Assembly (NCBI GenBank): GCA_028280565.1
Contig: JANQLQ010000084.1
Span: forward strand, 1 to 47,381
Direction of reading: 5' to 3'
DNA from: Fulvivirga sp.
GTDB taxonomy: Bacteria; Bacteroidota; Bacteroidia; Cytophagales; Cyclobacteriaceae
Length of the DNA stretch: 47,381 bases
Part shown: piece after piece, positions 26,732 to 34,882 of the stretch
Layout: each line of letters begins with the position of its first letter
How positions within the stretch are numbered: the stretch's first letter is position 1
Translations under genes and position numbers: made by a program
The notes under the pieces: model-generated
Seen by the model: the letters and a program-made list of their open reading frames with translations, nothing else
The model's database searches: none
What the model was told of the DNA's origin: nothing

Positions 26732-29149
26732 ATGTTAAAAAACTATTTAAAGATCACTTGGAGAAGCCTGGTCAAACAAAAGTTATTTTCTTTTATCAAT
26801 ATCATTGGCTTGGCCATCGGGTTTACGGCTTCGTTTCTTATTGTATTGTTTGTGCTTGATGAGTATCGTGCCAATCATTGGGTAAGGAACTTGGATCGCC
26901 AGTATTTCATTGAATCGGACTGGAAAGGAGGACTTAACCGGCCGGGTATGACTACGCTGGGTCCGTTGGGGAAAACGCTAAGAGAAGAATACCCACACTT
27001 GGTCGCTAACTATTTTTCGATTGATGCTCTTGGTTGTAACGTCTCCAATGGGCAAGATAAACATTTCCTTTTAAGCTTACAGATCGGCGATAGTACACTG
27101 CTTGAGATGTTCGGAATACCGCTCCTGCACGGAGATGCGTCTACTGCCCTGGATGACCCTAACGGGATCGTGATCCAAAAAGAAGTAGCCATGAAATTCT
27201 TCGGGCATACGGATGTTATCGGGCAAGAACTTATCTTGGGAACACAAAATGATACCTATCACCCGCTAGGAAAGAAGAATTATAAGATTACGGCTGTCTT
27301 AGATGACTTGCCGGAAAACTCCATTACGGATAACCTCGGGGATCGTAATGATATTTATATCAATAGCAGCAATATCCACTACTTTCGCCAAGGTGATTTT
27401 TTCGAAACATGGGACAACTTTATCGTCCAGACCCGGATAGAGCTAGTGGCAGGAGTGCACCCTGGGGAGCTTAAAGAGCCCATTCAAAAGATCATTGAAG
27501 CTCGCGCCCCTAGCCATATTACCGAGCAGATCATTCCGAAATTAACCCCTTTGAAGGGGTACAACTTATCGCAAAACAACGGGGCTAAACTACGTATGCT
27601 ATACCTGTTGGCCGCTATGGCGGCTTTTATTCTCATGATGGCCATGATCAATTTTGTAAACCTTTCTATGGGTATGGCCAGCAGGAGGCTAAAAGAGATC
27701 GGCCTGCGCAAAGCGGTAGGCGGAAACCAGCGCCAGTTAATGTTCCAATTCCTTACTGAGTCCATTTTTTTTGCACTGCTGGCTTATTTGTTGGCACTGT
27801 CCATTACTCAAATTATGGCTCCTTATTATACTACATTGGTGGAAAAGCCCATGATGTTCAGTAACCTGGCGTTACGCCCAATGTTACTGGTTTTTGGAGT
27901 AGGGGCATTTGTCATCGGCTTGGTGGCTGGCATCTACCCTGCAGTAGTGCTTTCCGGTAGGCAGACCGTGGCGGCACTGAAAGGCAAAGGTATATCGTTG
28001 AAAAATCGGGGGATAAGCATGAAAAAGGTGCTACTGACCGTCCAGTTTGTGTTGGCCTCATTTTTCTTGATCTGTTCTTTCATTGTATCCAGGCAAGTAG
28101 ATTTCTTCTTAAATAAAGATTTGGGGTATGATGGAAAAGATATCCTCGTGGTCTCTTCTGTACCCCGATGGTTCGGGCCGGCAGGTGTAGATCGCATGTT
28201 GGATGTGCGAAACCAGTTGGCCGGCATCCCGGGGTTATCCATTGTTAGCTTGTCATGGGAGGTGCCTGACGGTCGTTATGGCAATGATATAGAGCTTAGG
28301 AATCCCGGCCAGGCAGAAGACCTATTCCATTCATTCGGAAGAATAGGCTGTGATGAATATTACGCGAGCACCTACGACCTGGCCTTATTGGAGGGAAGAT
28401 TTCTGCAAGACTATGACCGGAATACGTGGCGTATAGTCTTAAATGAAACAGCCGCTAATGTGCTATTTGGCGATGCGCCTGCTGTAGGGCAACAGGTAGC
28501 ACTAAGGGGTTCACAAGAAGGAGAGGTTGTGGGAGTAGTAAAAGACTTCAATTTTGGTCCTTTACATGAACCGATCAAGGGATGTGTTTTTTCATACATG
28601 GCCTTCGACCTTTACCGCTACCTGAGCTTTGAAGCAGAGCCGGGAAGACTACAAGAAGTAACCGCGCAGCTGCGTGGAAAATGGGAGGAAGTCTTTCCTC
28701 AAACGCCCTTTGAGCACTTCTACATGGAAGATAAGGTCAATGACCTATACCACTCCGAAACACAGTTTAAAAAAGCGATGGAAATGGCGACGATCTTTAT
28801 GATAAGCATCGTACTGATCGGTTTGTTTGGGATCACCGTGCAGGGAATTGCTTCTCGTACCAAGGAGATCGGGGTAAGGAAGGTCTTAGGGGCTTCATCT
28901 TTTACAATTTGGAAAGTGCTCACCAGGGATTACCTGTGGATCTATGGCGTTGCGGCGCTGGTCGCCTATCCCTTGTCCTACTTTGCCATGGACAATTGGC
29001 TGGGAGGCTTTGCTTTTCGCATTGAACAACCCGGAGAAATATATTTTCTTTCTTTGATGGCGTTTTTGATCCTTACCTTATTGACCATCGCTTCTGAAGT
29101 TGTAAAGGCTTCTAATGTAAATCCTGTAGATAGCTTGAGGCATGAATGA
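26732..29149 (+). CDS. FtsX/MacB-type ABC transporter permease, array member 5
   Basis: An 805-residue permease and the most divergent member: where others have a RYE/RFE-SYDxFH segment after the first helix, it reads VLDEYRANHWVRNLDRQYF. The signatures are KEIGLRKAVGGN and KEIGVRKVLGAS, and the C terminus is VNPVDSLRHE. It lies 77 bp after member 4 and closes the array; a MITE-like element begins 13 bp after its stop codon. The family assignment is firm; ATPase, substrate and direction of transport are unknown. Confidence 0.9.
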   Translation: MLKNYLKITWRSLVKQKLFSFINIIGLAIGFTASFLIVLFVLDEYRANHWVRNLDRQYFIESDWKGGLNRPGMTTLGPLGKTLREEYPHLVANYFSIDALGCNVSNGQDKHFLLSLQIGDSTLLEMFGIPLLHGDASTALDDPNGIVIQKEVAMKFFGHTDVIGQELILGTQNDTYHPLGKKNYKITAVLDDLPENSITDNLGDRNDIYINSSNIHYFRQGDFFETWDNFIVQTRIELVAGVHPGELKEPIQKIIEARAPSHITEQIIPKLTPLKGYNLSQNNGAKLRMLYLLAAMAAFILMMAMINFVNLSMGMASRRLKEIGLRKAVGGNQRQLMFQFLTESIFFALLAYLLALSITQIMAPYYTTLVEKPMMFSNLALRPMLLVFGVGAFVIGLVAGIYPAVVLSGRQTVAALKGKGISLKNRGISMKKVLLTVQFVLASFFLICSFIVSRQVDFFLNKDLGYDGKDILVVSSVPRWFGPAGVDRMLDVRNQLAGIPGLSIVSLSWEVPDGRYGNDIELRNPGQAEDLFHSFGRIGCDEYYASTYDLALLEGRFLQDYDRNTWRIVLNETAANVLFGDAPAVGQQVALRGSQEGEVVGVVKDFNFGPLHEPIKGCVFSYMAFDLYRYLSFEAEPGRLQEVTAQLRGKWEEVFPQTPFEHFYMEDKVNDLYHSETQFKKAMEMATIFMISIVLIGLFGITVQGIASRTKEIGVRKVLGASSFTIWKVLTRDYLWIYGVAALVAYPLSYFAMDNWLGGFAFRIEQPGEIYFLSLMAFLILTLLTIASEVVKASNVNPVDSLRHE

Positions 29150-29162
29150 TTGGGTCTAGTAA

Positions 29163-29368
29163 CTAGTGTCGTGTCAAGCCTCAATTGACGGGTAGGATTA
29201 AACAATGAACTCTCTTTGCCAAGTTGGGAAGTTCTCGACAAGTTAGCAATAGGCAAAGTGCAGTAGGCAAAATAGGGGGTTGCCGACTGTTTACTGCCGA
29301 CTGCCGACTTTGGGAACGAGACCGAAAAAAATAGGTTGAACGTCAATTGAAATGTGACATGACACTAG
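29163..29368 (+). mobile_element. MITE-like element, complete copy, with 28-bp terminal inverted repeats
   Basis: A noncoding 206-bp element. The left terminus (29163-29190) and the reverse complement of the right terminus (29341-29368) agree at 23 of 28 positions by eye; both begin CTAGTGTC and share TCAATTGACG at the inner end. CTAG at both edges fits transposition into a TA or CTAG target as in the IS630/Tc1-mariner group, though that link is inference. The interior has three TGCCGACT copies near 29281-29310. Related copies lie at 47137-47270 (inverted), from 47267 onward, and in part at 39107-39234. No transposase gene is in the window. Confidence 0.7.
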
Positions 29369-29370
29369 GT

Positions 29371-29410
29371 GTATGCCCTCCATATGCTACTTAAATTTTC
29401 AATGATGTGC
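29371..29410 (+). repeat. Repeat R1, tail fragment
   Basis: About 40 bp matching only the distal tail of repeat R1 (CTACTTAAATTTTCAATGAT compares with TTGAATTTTCAA tails elsewhere). It abuts the right end of the MITE-like element, so that element may have inserted into, and helped delete, an older R1 copy. Confidence 0.5.
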
Positions 29411-29505
29411 TAATTCATATTTCAATAACCTCAACTCGATTTAAAGTCATTGTCGCTTGGGCTTAAAATGGGGTTTTGAATACTTCCACAGTTTTTAAAC
29501 TGGGC

Positions 29506-29590
29506 AGTAGCTTCCGTTCTACGACACAGCAGATTCTGGCTCTCGCAATGAACCCCCTCACAACCACCGGCCCGGAATAACGGTCATTTT
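29506..29590 (-). repeat. Dispersed repeat R3, diverged inverted copy
   Basis: Read on the minus strand, this segment contains GCGAGAGCCAGAATCTGCTG followed by TGTCGTAGAACG, which lines up with the centre of R3 at 16207-16387. The ends are degraded. The rest of the 29411-29792 gap shows no gene. Confidence 0.5.
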
Positions 29591-29792
29591 TTTAATCGAA
29601 TCCAGGTTTTTATGCTTTTCAGTTGCCGTTAATGTACATTTTAATCTTGGCCTGGTATAAAGCATGAACTCCAGGCGAAAATGGCTCTATCACTTTTTTA
29701 CGGGTTTTACCTAAGCCAAAATACGAGGATTCCCTGGACCCAGATTCTCCTAACGTTTTCATATTTGTGTTAGGTACAACAACGTAAAAAAC

Positions 29793-30296
29793 ATGAAAAA
29801 ACTAGTGGTGATGATCTTGGTTTCCTTGCCCTTGCTATCTGCGGGAACGATCAATAGGCCTGCCTATGAAATCCGTTCTATGATGATCTATAACTTCATC
29901 AAATACATTCATTGGCCGGTGCCTAAGGAGAAAATTGTAATTGGTGTAATGGGAGACGAGGAAGTTTATAATTCCCTGTTCGAGTGGTACCATGGTCAGC
30001 TCAGGGGAAACAAGGAGTTTGAGATCAAAAAATGTAGTACGATCAGCGAGGCTGGGGGGTGCAACGTGATCTACGTGGGTACCGATGCCTCGGATCGTTT
30101 TGACGAATTGAAGGTGACATTATCGAAGAGCCCGACCTTACTCATTACCAATACCCCCGGCTTAGGGAAAAAGGGAAGTGCCATTAACTTTATCAGGAAA
30201 GAAAATAAGCAACTGTTTGAACTGAACAAAAGGGTAATAGAAGAAGCGAATTTAAAGGTAAGTAATAAACTTACTGGGCTGGCCATCCTTATTTGA
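29793..30296 (+). CDS. YfiR-like (DUF4154) periplasmic protein
   Basis: A 167-residue protein with a signal peptide (hydrophobic about 4-17) followed by the YfiR/DUF4154 fold. Typical features are EIRSMMIYNFIKYIHWP near 26-42 (family: aromatic-rich YNFxKFxxWP), KIVIGVMGDEEVYNSL, a cysteine pair in KKCSTISEAGGC, and the C-terminal AINFIRKENKQLFELN and ANLKVSNKLTGLA. YfiR in Pseudomonas is a periplasmic inhibitor of the diguanylate cyclase YfiN, but Bacteroidota homologues are widespread without that partner, and none is nearby here. It appears monocistronic, 644 bp after the permease array and followed by a weak hairpin. Function beyond family membership is not known. Confidence 0.82.
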   Translation: MKKLVVMILVSLPLLSAGTINRPAYEIRSMMIYNFIKYIHWPVPKEKIVIGVMGDEEVYNSLFEWYHGQLRGNKEFEIKKCSTISEAGGCNVIYVGTDASDRFDELKVTLSKSPTLLITNTPGLGKKGSAINFIRKENKQLFELNKRVIEEANLKVSNKLTGLAILI

Positions 30297-30325
30297 TGAC
30301 CTTCTTCTTTTGGTGAAGTCATTTT
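30297..30325 (+). terminator. Possible weak terminator after the YfiR-like gene
   Basis: An imperfect stem (TGACcTTC pairing with GAAGTCA) is followed by TTTT. It begins at the stop codon. The stem is short and bulged, so confidence is low. Confidence 0.3.
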
Positions 30326-30362
30326 GACCCACTGCATATGCTGTTCTATTCGATCTCCTTTA

Positions 30363-30370
30363 TACCTTTG
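30363..30370 (+). promoter_or_regulatory. TAnnTTTG-type -7 element (TACCTTTG)
   Basis: A perfect match to the Bacteroidota -7 consensus lies only 7 bp before the chosen ATG of the BtuF-like gene. No clear -33 TTG is seen at the usual distance. If real, the transcript would be almost leaderless. One such match can arise by chance. Confidence 0.35.
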
Positions 30371-30377
30371 GTATCAT

Positions 30378-31169
30378 ATGAGCAGGCATATCGAGGTAGT
30401 GGATCAGCTTGGCAACCCGTTGACCGTACCTAACCCACCCCGTAGGATTGTTTCTTTAGTTCCTTCCCAAACAGAACTGTTATTTGATCTTGGGGTTTCC
30501 GATGCCGTGGTAGGGGTCACTAAATTCTGTGTTCACCCACCATCGGCTAAAGAGAAGGCCATTATAGGGGGTACCAAAAAATTCAATTTTGATAAGATCC
30601 ATGAACTATCGCCCGACCTTATCATTGGCAACAAGGAAGAGAATTACCGTACGGGAATAGAGGAGCTAGGAAAGCATTACCCGGTTTGGATGAGTGATAT
30701 CCTTACCCTTGATGACGCTATGGCCATGATGGACGCCTTGGGTATGATCGTAGATAGAAGTGATCGGGCCAATGAACTTGTCAATCATGCCAGGGCCCAA
30801 TTTGCTTCCTTTACGGGTAAGGACAATGGGACAGCCCTTTATTTTATTTGGCAAGAACCTTATATGGTAGCTGGTAAGGACACCTTTGTTGATGAAATGT
30901 TACGTTTTGCCGGGTTCAAAAACACGGCCGATCACCTTACGAGATACCCGGAACTCACCGCGGACGGGATAAGATCTCTTAACCCTGGCCATATTCTATT
31001 ATCCTCGGAGCCTTACCCTTTTAAAGAGAAACACTTAGTAGAATTCAAGGAAAAATTTCCTAGGGCAAATGTCATATTAGTAGATGGTGAATACTTCTCA
31101 TGGTATGGCAGCAGGCTTATACAGGCTGCGGATTATTTTAAGAAGTTAAGCCACGAGCTTTCACAATAG
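30378..31169 (+). CDS. BtuF-like helical-backbone metal/cobalamin receptor
   Basis: A 263-residue protein of the periplasmic-binding-protein family that includes BtuF. The frame opens at 30324, but the ATG at 30378 (MSRHIEVVDQLG) starts directly at the domain and is preferred. Motifs: PPRRIVSLVPSQTELLFDLG near 20-40, VVGVTKFCVHP, LSPDLIIGNKEEN and, in the second lobe, TLDDAMAMMDALG, with LNPGHILLSSEPYPFKEKH in the C-terminal half. These are typical of cobalamin or iron-chelate receptors. No signal peptide is present with either start, so export is unclear; similar short forms occur in Bacteroidota. It is convergent with aroA and has no adjacent BtuCD transporter. Confidence 0.8.
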   Translation: MSRHIEVVDQLGNPLTVPNPPRRIVSLVPSQTELLFDLGVSDAVVGVTKFCVHPPSAKEKAIIGGTKKFNFDKIHELSPDLIIGNKEENYRTGIEELGKHYPVWMSDILTLDDAMAMMDALGMIVDRSDRANELVNHARAQFASFTGKDNGTALYFIWQEPYMVAGKDTFVDEMLRFAGFKNTADHLTRYPELTADGIRSLNPGHILLSSEPYPFKEKHLVEFKEKFPRANVILVDGEYFSWYGSRLIQAADYFKKLSHELSQ

Positions 31170-31244
31170 AAAGCTGCTTTCGGCCATATTACCTGTTCTT
31201 TCTACCGTATGCTTACACTTGCTATCTTTTACCCAGTGAGTAAG

Positions 31245-32471
31245 TCAACTTTCTTGTACATTAAAACTAGCCCGTTGTAGGTCTTTCCAGTAGCCCGGGT
31301 AGGATTTGTTGACCACTGCAGGGTCCAAGATAGAAACATCCATATGGGTGGCAAGTGGCCCGAAAGCCATGGCCATACGGTGATCCTCGTAGGTTTTTAC
31401 CGTGATCTCCTGGTAGTCCATCGGGTTGTTAGAAGGCATGAGCTGCCATTTTCCTTCGTCTTCTACTATTTTGCTTCCCAGCTTTCCCAGTTCGTTTTGG
31501 AGGGCCGCAATCCTGTCAGTTTCCTTTATGCGCAAGCTTTCTAAGCCGGTCATTTCACAGGTAATCCCCTTTACGGCACATACTACGGCTATAGTCTGGG
31601 CCAGGTCCGGGCAATGGGTAAAGTCGATCGAGGTATGTTCCACGTGCTTTGTACGGTGGAGCACCGCACCCTCATCGGTAAAAGTAGTAGCTACGCCTAA
31701 GGGCTTCATAAGATTAGCGATAACGCTATCCCCTTGTAACGAAACTTCTTTTAGGTCGCGCAGGGTAATGTCTCCACCTGTACTCAATGCCGCTATGCTA
31801 TACCAGTAGCTGGCCGCTGACCAATCGGGTTCGACGTAATAGTGTGTCGGCTGGTAAGCTTGGGGAGGTACTTCCACCCAATTATCCTCCCAGTTGGCTT
31901 TTACCCCGAAGGACTCCATCACGCTTAACGTCATAGCAATGTAGGGTTTGCTCCCCACTTTCCCCGTGAGTTCCAATGTCAATCCCCGTGGTAATGTGGG
32001 AGCTATCATCAGTAAGGCAGAGATGTATTGGCTACTGATATCTCCACGGACCTGGAGACGATTAGATCTTTGTTCGCCAAAAGCATCGATCTTGATAGGC
32101 GGAAAACCAGCGTCTTCCAGGTAGGAAATGTTCGCACCTAGCTCCAGCAGCGCCTCTACCAATACTTTGATCGGTCGCTGACGCATTCGCTCAGTCCCGG
32201 TGAGTACATTGCTTTTTTCGGATACCGCTAAGTAAGCGGTTAAAAAGCGCATGGTAGTCCCGGCATCTAGCACGTCGAGGACATGGTCTCCCGAATTAAG
32301 GAGACGTTTCATCGTTTGGGTATCACGGGCTTCCGAGAGGTTCTCAATCGTAGAATGGCCTCCCGACAAGGCATCGATGATCAGTGCCCGGTTGGCGATA
32401 CTTTTAGAAGCAGGCAATGTAATGATCACATCCCCTAGCTCCGCTTTTTTTTCTATTCTTACCGTGTTCAA
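31245..32471 (-). CDS. aroA: 3-phosphoshikimate 1-carboxyvinyltransferase (EPSP synthase)
   Basis: A 408-residue EPSP synthase, the sixth step of the shikimate pathway: transfer of enolpyruvyl from PEP to shikimate-3-phosphate in the cytoplasm. Motifs include LPASKSIANRALI near 19-31, LDAGTTMRFLTAYLA near 64-78, RPIKVLVEALLELGA, SSQYISALLMIAP, ESLRIKETDRIAALQNEL and YEDHRMAMAF. It is slightly shorter than the E. coli enzyme, as is common in Bacteroidota. The first codon is TTG; no better start exists nearby. It lies downstream of aroB on the same strand, but a 290-bp gap containing an opposite-strand small ORF separates them, so co-transcription is uncertain. Confidence 0.95.
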   Translation of the reverse strand: MNTVRIEKKAELGDVIITLPASKSIANRALIIDALSGGHSTIENLSEARDTQTMKRLLNSGDHVLDVLDAGTTMRFLTAYLAVSEKSNVLTGTERMRQRPIKVLVEALLELGANISYLEDAGFPPIKIDAFGEQRSNRLQVRGDISSQYISALLMIAPTLPRGLTLELTGKVGSKPYIAMTLSVMESFGVKANWEDNWVEVPPQAYQPTHYYVEPDWSAASYWYSIAALSTGGDITLRDLKEVSLQGDSVIANLMKPLGVATTFTDEGAVLHRTKHVEHTSIDFTHCPDLAQTIAVVCAVKGITCEMTGLESLRIKETDRIAALQNELGKLGSKIVEDEGKWQLMPSNNPMDYQEITVKTYEDHRMAMAFGPLATHMDVSILDPAVVNKSYPGYWKDLQRASFNVQES

Positions 32472-32590
32472 TTTAGTTGTAAAATAATAATGAACCTGAC
32501 AACCATTTAACGCTACTAAACGTTTTTAAAACATAAAGCTAAGCATAATTGGCATGCTTTGTGTTGTAAACCATTAAAAACTAAATCAAT

Positions 32591-32770
32591 ATGAACAGGG
32601 CTGGAAAATGGACATTGGCCTTGGGTTTAGCAAGTGGTGCTTTGTTGGCTATGACACTCAGTGCTCGTTCAGGGAAAAGAACGCGGGCTGAAGATAAAGG
32701 AGTAGCAACGAAACCAGAGGTAAAGACCCATGTGTTACCCAATGACGACTCAGAAGTATACTACGTCTGA
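32591..32770 (+). CDS. Small YtxH-like membrane protein
   Basis: A 59-codon frame starting with ATG and ending TGA. The product has one hydrophobic segment (WTLALGLASGALLAMTLSA, residues 7-25) followed by basic SARSGKRTRAEDKG and a polar tail ending SEVYYV. The membrane-segment plus SGKxTR pattern resembles YtxH-domain proteins (family FAPxSGKxTR), a loosely defined envelope family. It lies on the plus strand in the aroB-aroA gap and its last 10 bp overlap the 3' end of aroB. Coding status rests on this pattern and codon plausibility; there is no comparative proof. Confidence 0.6.
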   Translation: MNRAGKWTLALGLASGALLAMTLSARSGKRTRAEDKGVATKPEVKTHVLPNDDSEVYYV

Positions 32771-33795
32771 GCTACATAATATTTTAAAGATTGATCGATC
32801 TCTGCCGGCGAGATCTCAATATCCCACGAGGCATTTCCTACTTCCTTGAGAAGTGCCGCCAAAATTCTATTGCTTTTGTTTTTTTTGTCTTGAACTGCAT
32901 ACTCGCAGATAGTTTGTATATCTTCAGAAGATAAAAGTACTTTTTCGAAAATAGATAAGATATAACTGGTGATCTCCTCCAAAGATGCTGCATTTATAAA
33001 TCCTAGAGCATAGCTCGCCTGTGCTTCTGCAATCATACCTACAGCTACAGCCTCACCATGAAGGATGGCCCTATTTCTCTGCATTAAGAAACTTTCCACG
33101 GCATGCCCGATGGTATGGCCAAAGTTTAAGATCTTCCTTATGCCTTTTTCCGTGGGGTCTTGGTCGGTCACATTTTGTTTTAATTTTACAGAATGTTGGA
33201 TGATCGCTTTCCAGTCTAACTGCTCAAACGGGGTATTTTTGATCTTTTCCCAGCCAGCTTTATCAGCGATCAAATTATGTTTGATCACCTCGGCATAGCC
33301 GGAACGAAGCTCCCTGGCCGACAGTGTCTGCAAGAAGACCGGGTCGATGATCACTTGGTCAGGTTCGCTAAAAAGACCGATGTGGTTTTTGAAATGTTCA
33401 AAATCAATGCCTAGTTTACCTCCTGCGCTGGCATCTACTTGGGCCAGTAACGTGGTAGGGACATTGATGAAAGAGATGCCCCTTTTGTAAGTTCGCGCGC
33501 AAAAACCGCCCATGTCTCCAATAACCCCCCCGCCGAGGTTGATCATGATCCCCTTGCGATCGAAAGATTGTTGAGTTAAAACACTCCAGATAGAAACACA
33601 GGTCTCGATATTTTTGTGGATCTCCCCACTCTTGATTTGTACAAGTGTATGTTCGGGGAGATGGTCTCTCAGCAGCGGGTAGCAGTGACGATGGGTATTT
33701 TCATCCACCAAAACGGCCACGTTTGTAAAGTTTCCTTGTTGCAATGTGTTTTTTAAAACCGTGGCAACGTCACCGGTTATGGTTACTTTTTCCAA
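32761..33795 (-). CDS. aroB: 3-dehydroquinate synthase
   Basis: A 344-residue 3-dehydroquinate synthase, an NAD- and metal-dependent cyclase converting DAHP to 3-dehydroquinate. Motifs: GEIHKNIETCVSIW, LGGGVIGDMGGFCARTYKRGI with FINVPTTLLAQVDASAGGK, RSGYAEVIKHNLI with the lysine and metal-binding E, ILNFGHTIGHAVE, and ILHGEAVAVGMIAEA with the second metal histidine. The frame runs to an ATG at 33903, which would overlap the DAHP synthase gene by more than 100 bp and add a non-homologous tail. The TTG at 33795, one base after that gene's stop, gives a family-like N terminus (EKVTITGDV) and is preferred. Third gene of a compact minus-strand operon with pheA. Confidence 0.93.
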   Translation of the reverse strand: MEKVTITGDVATVLKNTLQQGNFTNVAVLVDENTHRHCYPLLRDHLPEHTLVQIKSGEIHKNIETCVSIWSVLTQQSFDRKGIMINLGGGVIGDMGGFCARTYKRGISFINVPTTLLAQVDASAGGKLGIDFEHFKNHIGLFSEPDQVIIDPVFLQTLSARELRSGYAEVIKHNLIADKAGWEKIKNTPFEQLDWKAIIQHSVKLKQNVTDQDPTEKGIRKILNFGHTIGHAVESFLMQRNRAILHGEAVAVGMIAEAQASYALGFINAASLEEITSYILSIFEKVLLSSEDIQTICEYAVQDKKNKSNRILAALLKEVGNASWDIEISPAEIDQSLKYYVAQT

Positions 33796-33796
33796 T

Positions 33797-34882
33797 TTAT
33801 TTGGGGCTTTGTGGTGTGCGGTTAAAAATTTCGGTTTGCTTCCTGATCGATTCGGAATGGATAGCTTTATACAATTCTTCGATAAACTCGGCATTGAGCC
33901 CAAGGGGTTGTCCCCATTCTTTTCGCGACCTTAAGATCTTATTCCACCGTTCAATTTGCAGGATAGTTACATCGTTGTCTTTCTTGTATTGCCCGATCTC
34001 TTCAATGATCTTTGCGCGGTTTGCTAGGTTTTCTACCAGGTCATGGTCAATGCTATCGATCTTATTTCGAAGCTCTTCAAGCTGGCTTTTAAATAAAGAA
34101 TCATCACAAGTGTCTTGCCTTAGTTTTAGATCTTTTAGAATTTCAGCCAGCTGGCCAGGGCTCACCTGCTGCTTTGGATCGCTCCAGGCGTTATCGGGAT
34201 CGGGGTGCGTTTCCACCATGATACCATCGTAATTTAAATCCAGCGCTTTTTGCGAGATTTCATGGATCATGGAACTGTCCCCGGCAATATGACTTGGATC
34301 ACAGAGCAAAGGCACTCCCGGTAAGCGGCTTTTGAGTTCGATGGGCAATTGCCATAAAGGTTCATTACGAAAGCGTGTTTTTTTATAAGAGCTGAAACCC
34401 CTGTGAATGGCAGCGATCTCTTGGATACCGGCATTGGCTATCCGTTCAATGCAACCCATCCACAACGCTAAATCAGGATTGACAGGGTTTTTAACCATCA
34501 CGGGAATATTCGTTCCCTTCAGCGCATCGGCGATCTCTTGCACGGTGAAAGGATTTACCGTGGTCCTTGCGCCGAGCCAAGCCATGTCAATGCCATACTT
34601 CAAGGCCAATTCTACATGTTCGGCATTGGCCACCTCTATGGCAAACTTGACCCCTATTTCCTTTTTTATGGATTCCATCCAGGCCAAGGCCTCGGCACCT
34701 ACGCCCTCAAAATTATTAGGACGTGTTCGCGGTTTCCATACGCCCGCCCGTACCACTTTTACTCCTAGTTTGTATACCGATTTTGTGACAGCATAGAGCT
34801 GATCATAGGTTTCTGCACTACATGGACCTGCAATTACCCATGGCCTGCTAAATCCATTCTCCTCGTTCCCCAATATTTCCAT
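33797..34882 (-). CDS. Bifunctional DAHP synthase / chorismate mutase
   Basis: A 361-residue fusion. The N-terminal part (about 1-265) is a type I-beta DAHP synthase, condensing PEP with erythrose-4-phosphate: WVIAGPCSAET near 15-25, VVRAGVWKPRTRPNNFEG, AWLGARTTVNPFTVQEIA, VMVKNPVNPD, IAAIHRGFSSY, LLCDPSHIAGDS and the metal-site MVETHPDPDNAWSDPKQQ. The C-terminal part (about 270-355) is an AroQ chorismate mutase (LEELRNKIDSIDHDLVENLANR). In such fusions the mutase domain gives feedback control of the synthase by prephenate or chorismate, as known from other bacteria. Its ATG directly abuts the pheA stop codon with no gap, so the two are co-translated. Confidence 0.94.
   Translation of the reverse strand: MEILGNEENGFSRPWVIAGPCSAETYDQLYAVTKSVYKLGVKVVRAGVWKPRTRPNNFEGVGAEALAWMESIKKEIGVKFAIEVANAEHVELALKYGIDMAWLGARTTVNPFTVQEIADALKGTNIPVMVKNPVNPDLALWMGCIERIANAGIQEIAAIHRGFSSYKKTRFRNEPLWQLPIELKSRLPGVPLLCDPSHIAGDSSMIHEISQKALDLNYDGIMVETHPDPDNAWSDPKQQVSPGQLAEILKDLKLRQDTCDDSLFKSQLEELRNKIDSIDHDLVENLANRAKIIEEIGQYKKDNDVTILQIERWNKILRSRKEWGQPLGLNAEFIEELYKAIHSESIRKQTEIFNRTPQSPK

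Noticed and set aside
29281-29310. Three TGCCGACT units as a possible CRISPR or iteron array
   Set aside because: Too short and too few, irregularly spaced, and inside the MITE-like element.
31168-31180. GAAAG/CTTTC hairpin between the BtuF-like gene and aroA as a terminator
   Set aside because: Five-base stem with no T-run; too weak to call.
31426-31809. 127-codon plus-strand frame opposite aroA
   Set aside because: Shadow of a conserved enzyme gene.
33796-33903. ATG-initiated extension of aroB
   Set aside because: Overlaps the DAHPS-CM gene by over 100 bp and adds a tail unlike the family; the TTG at 33795 fits better.
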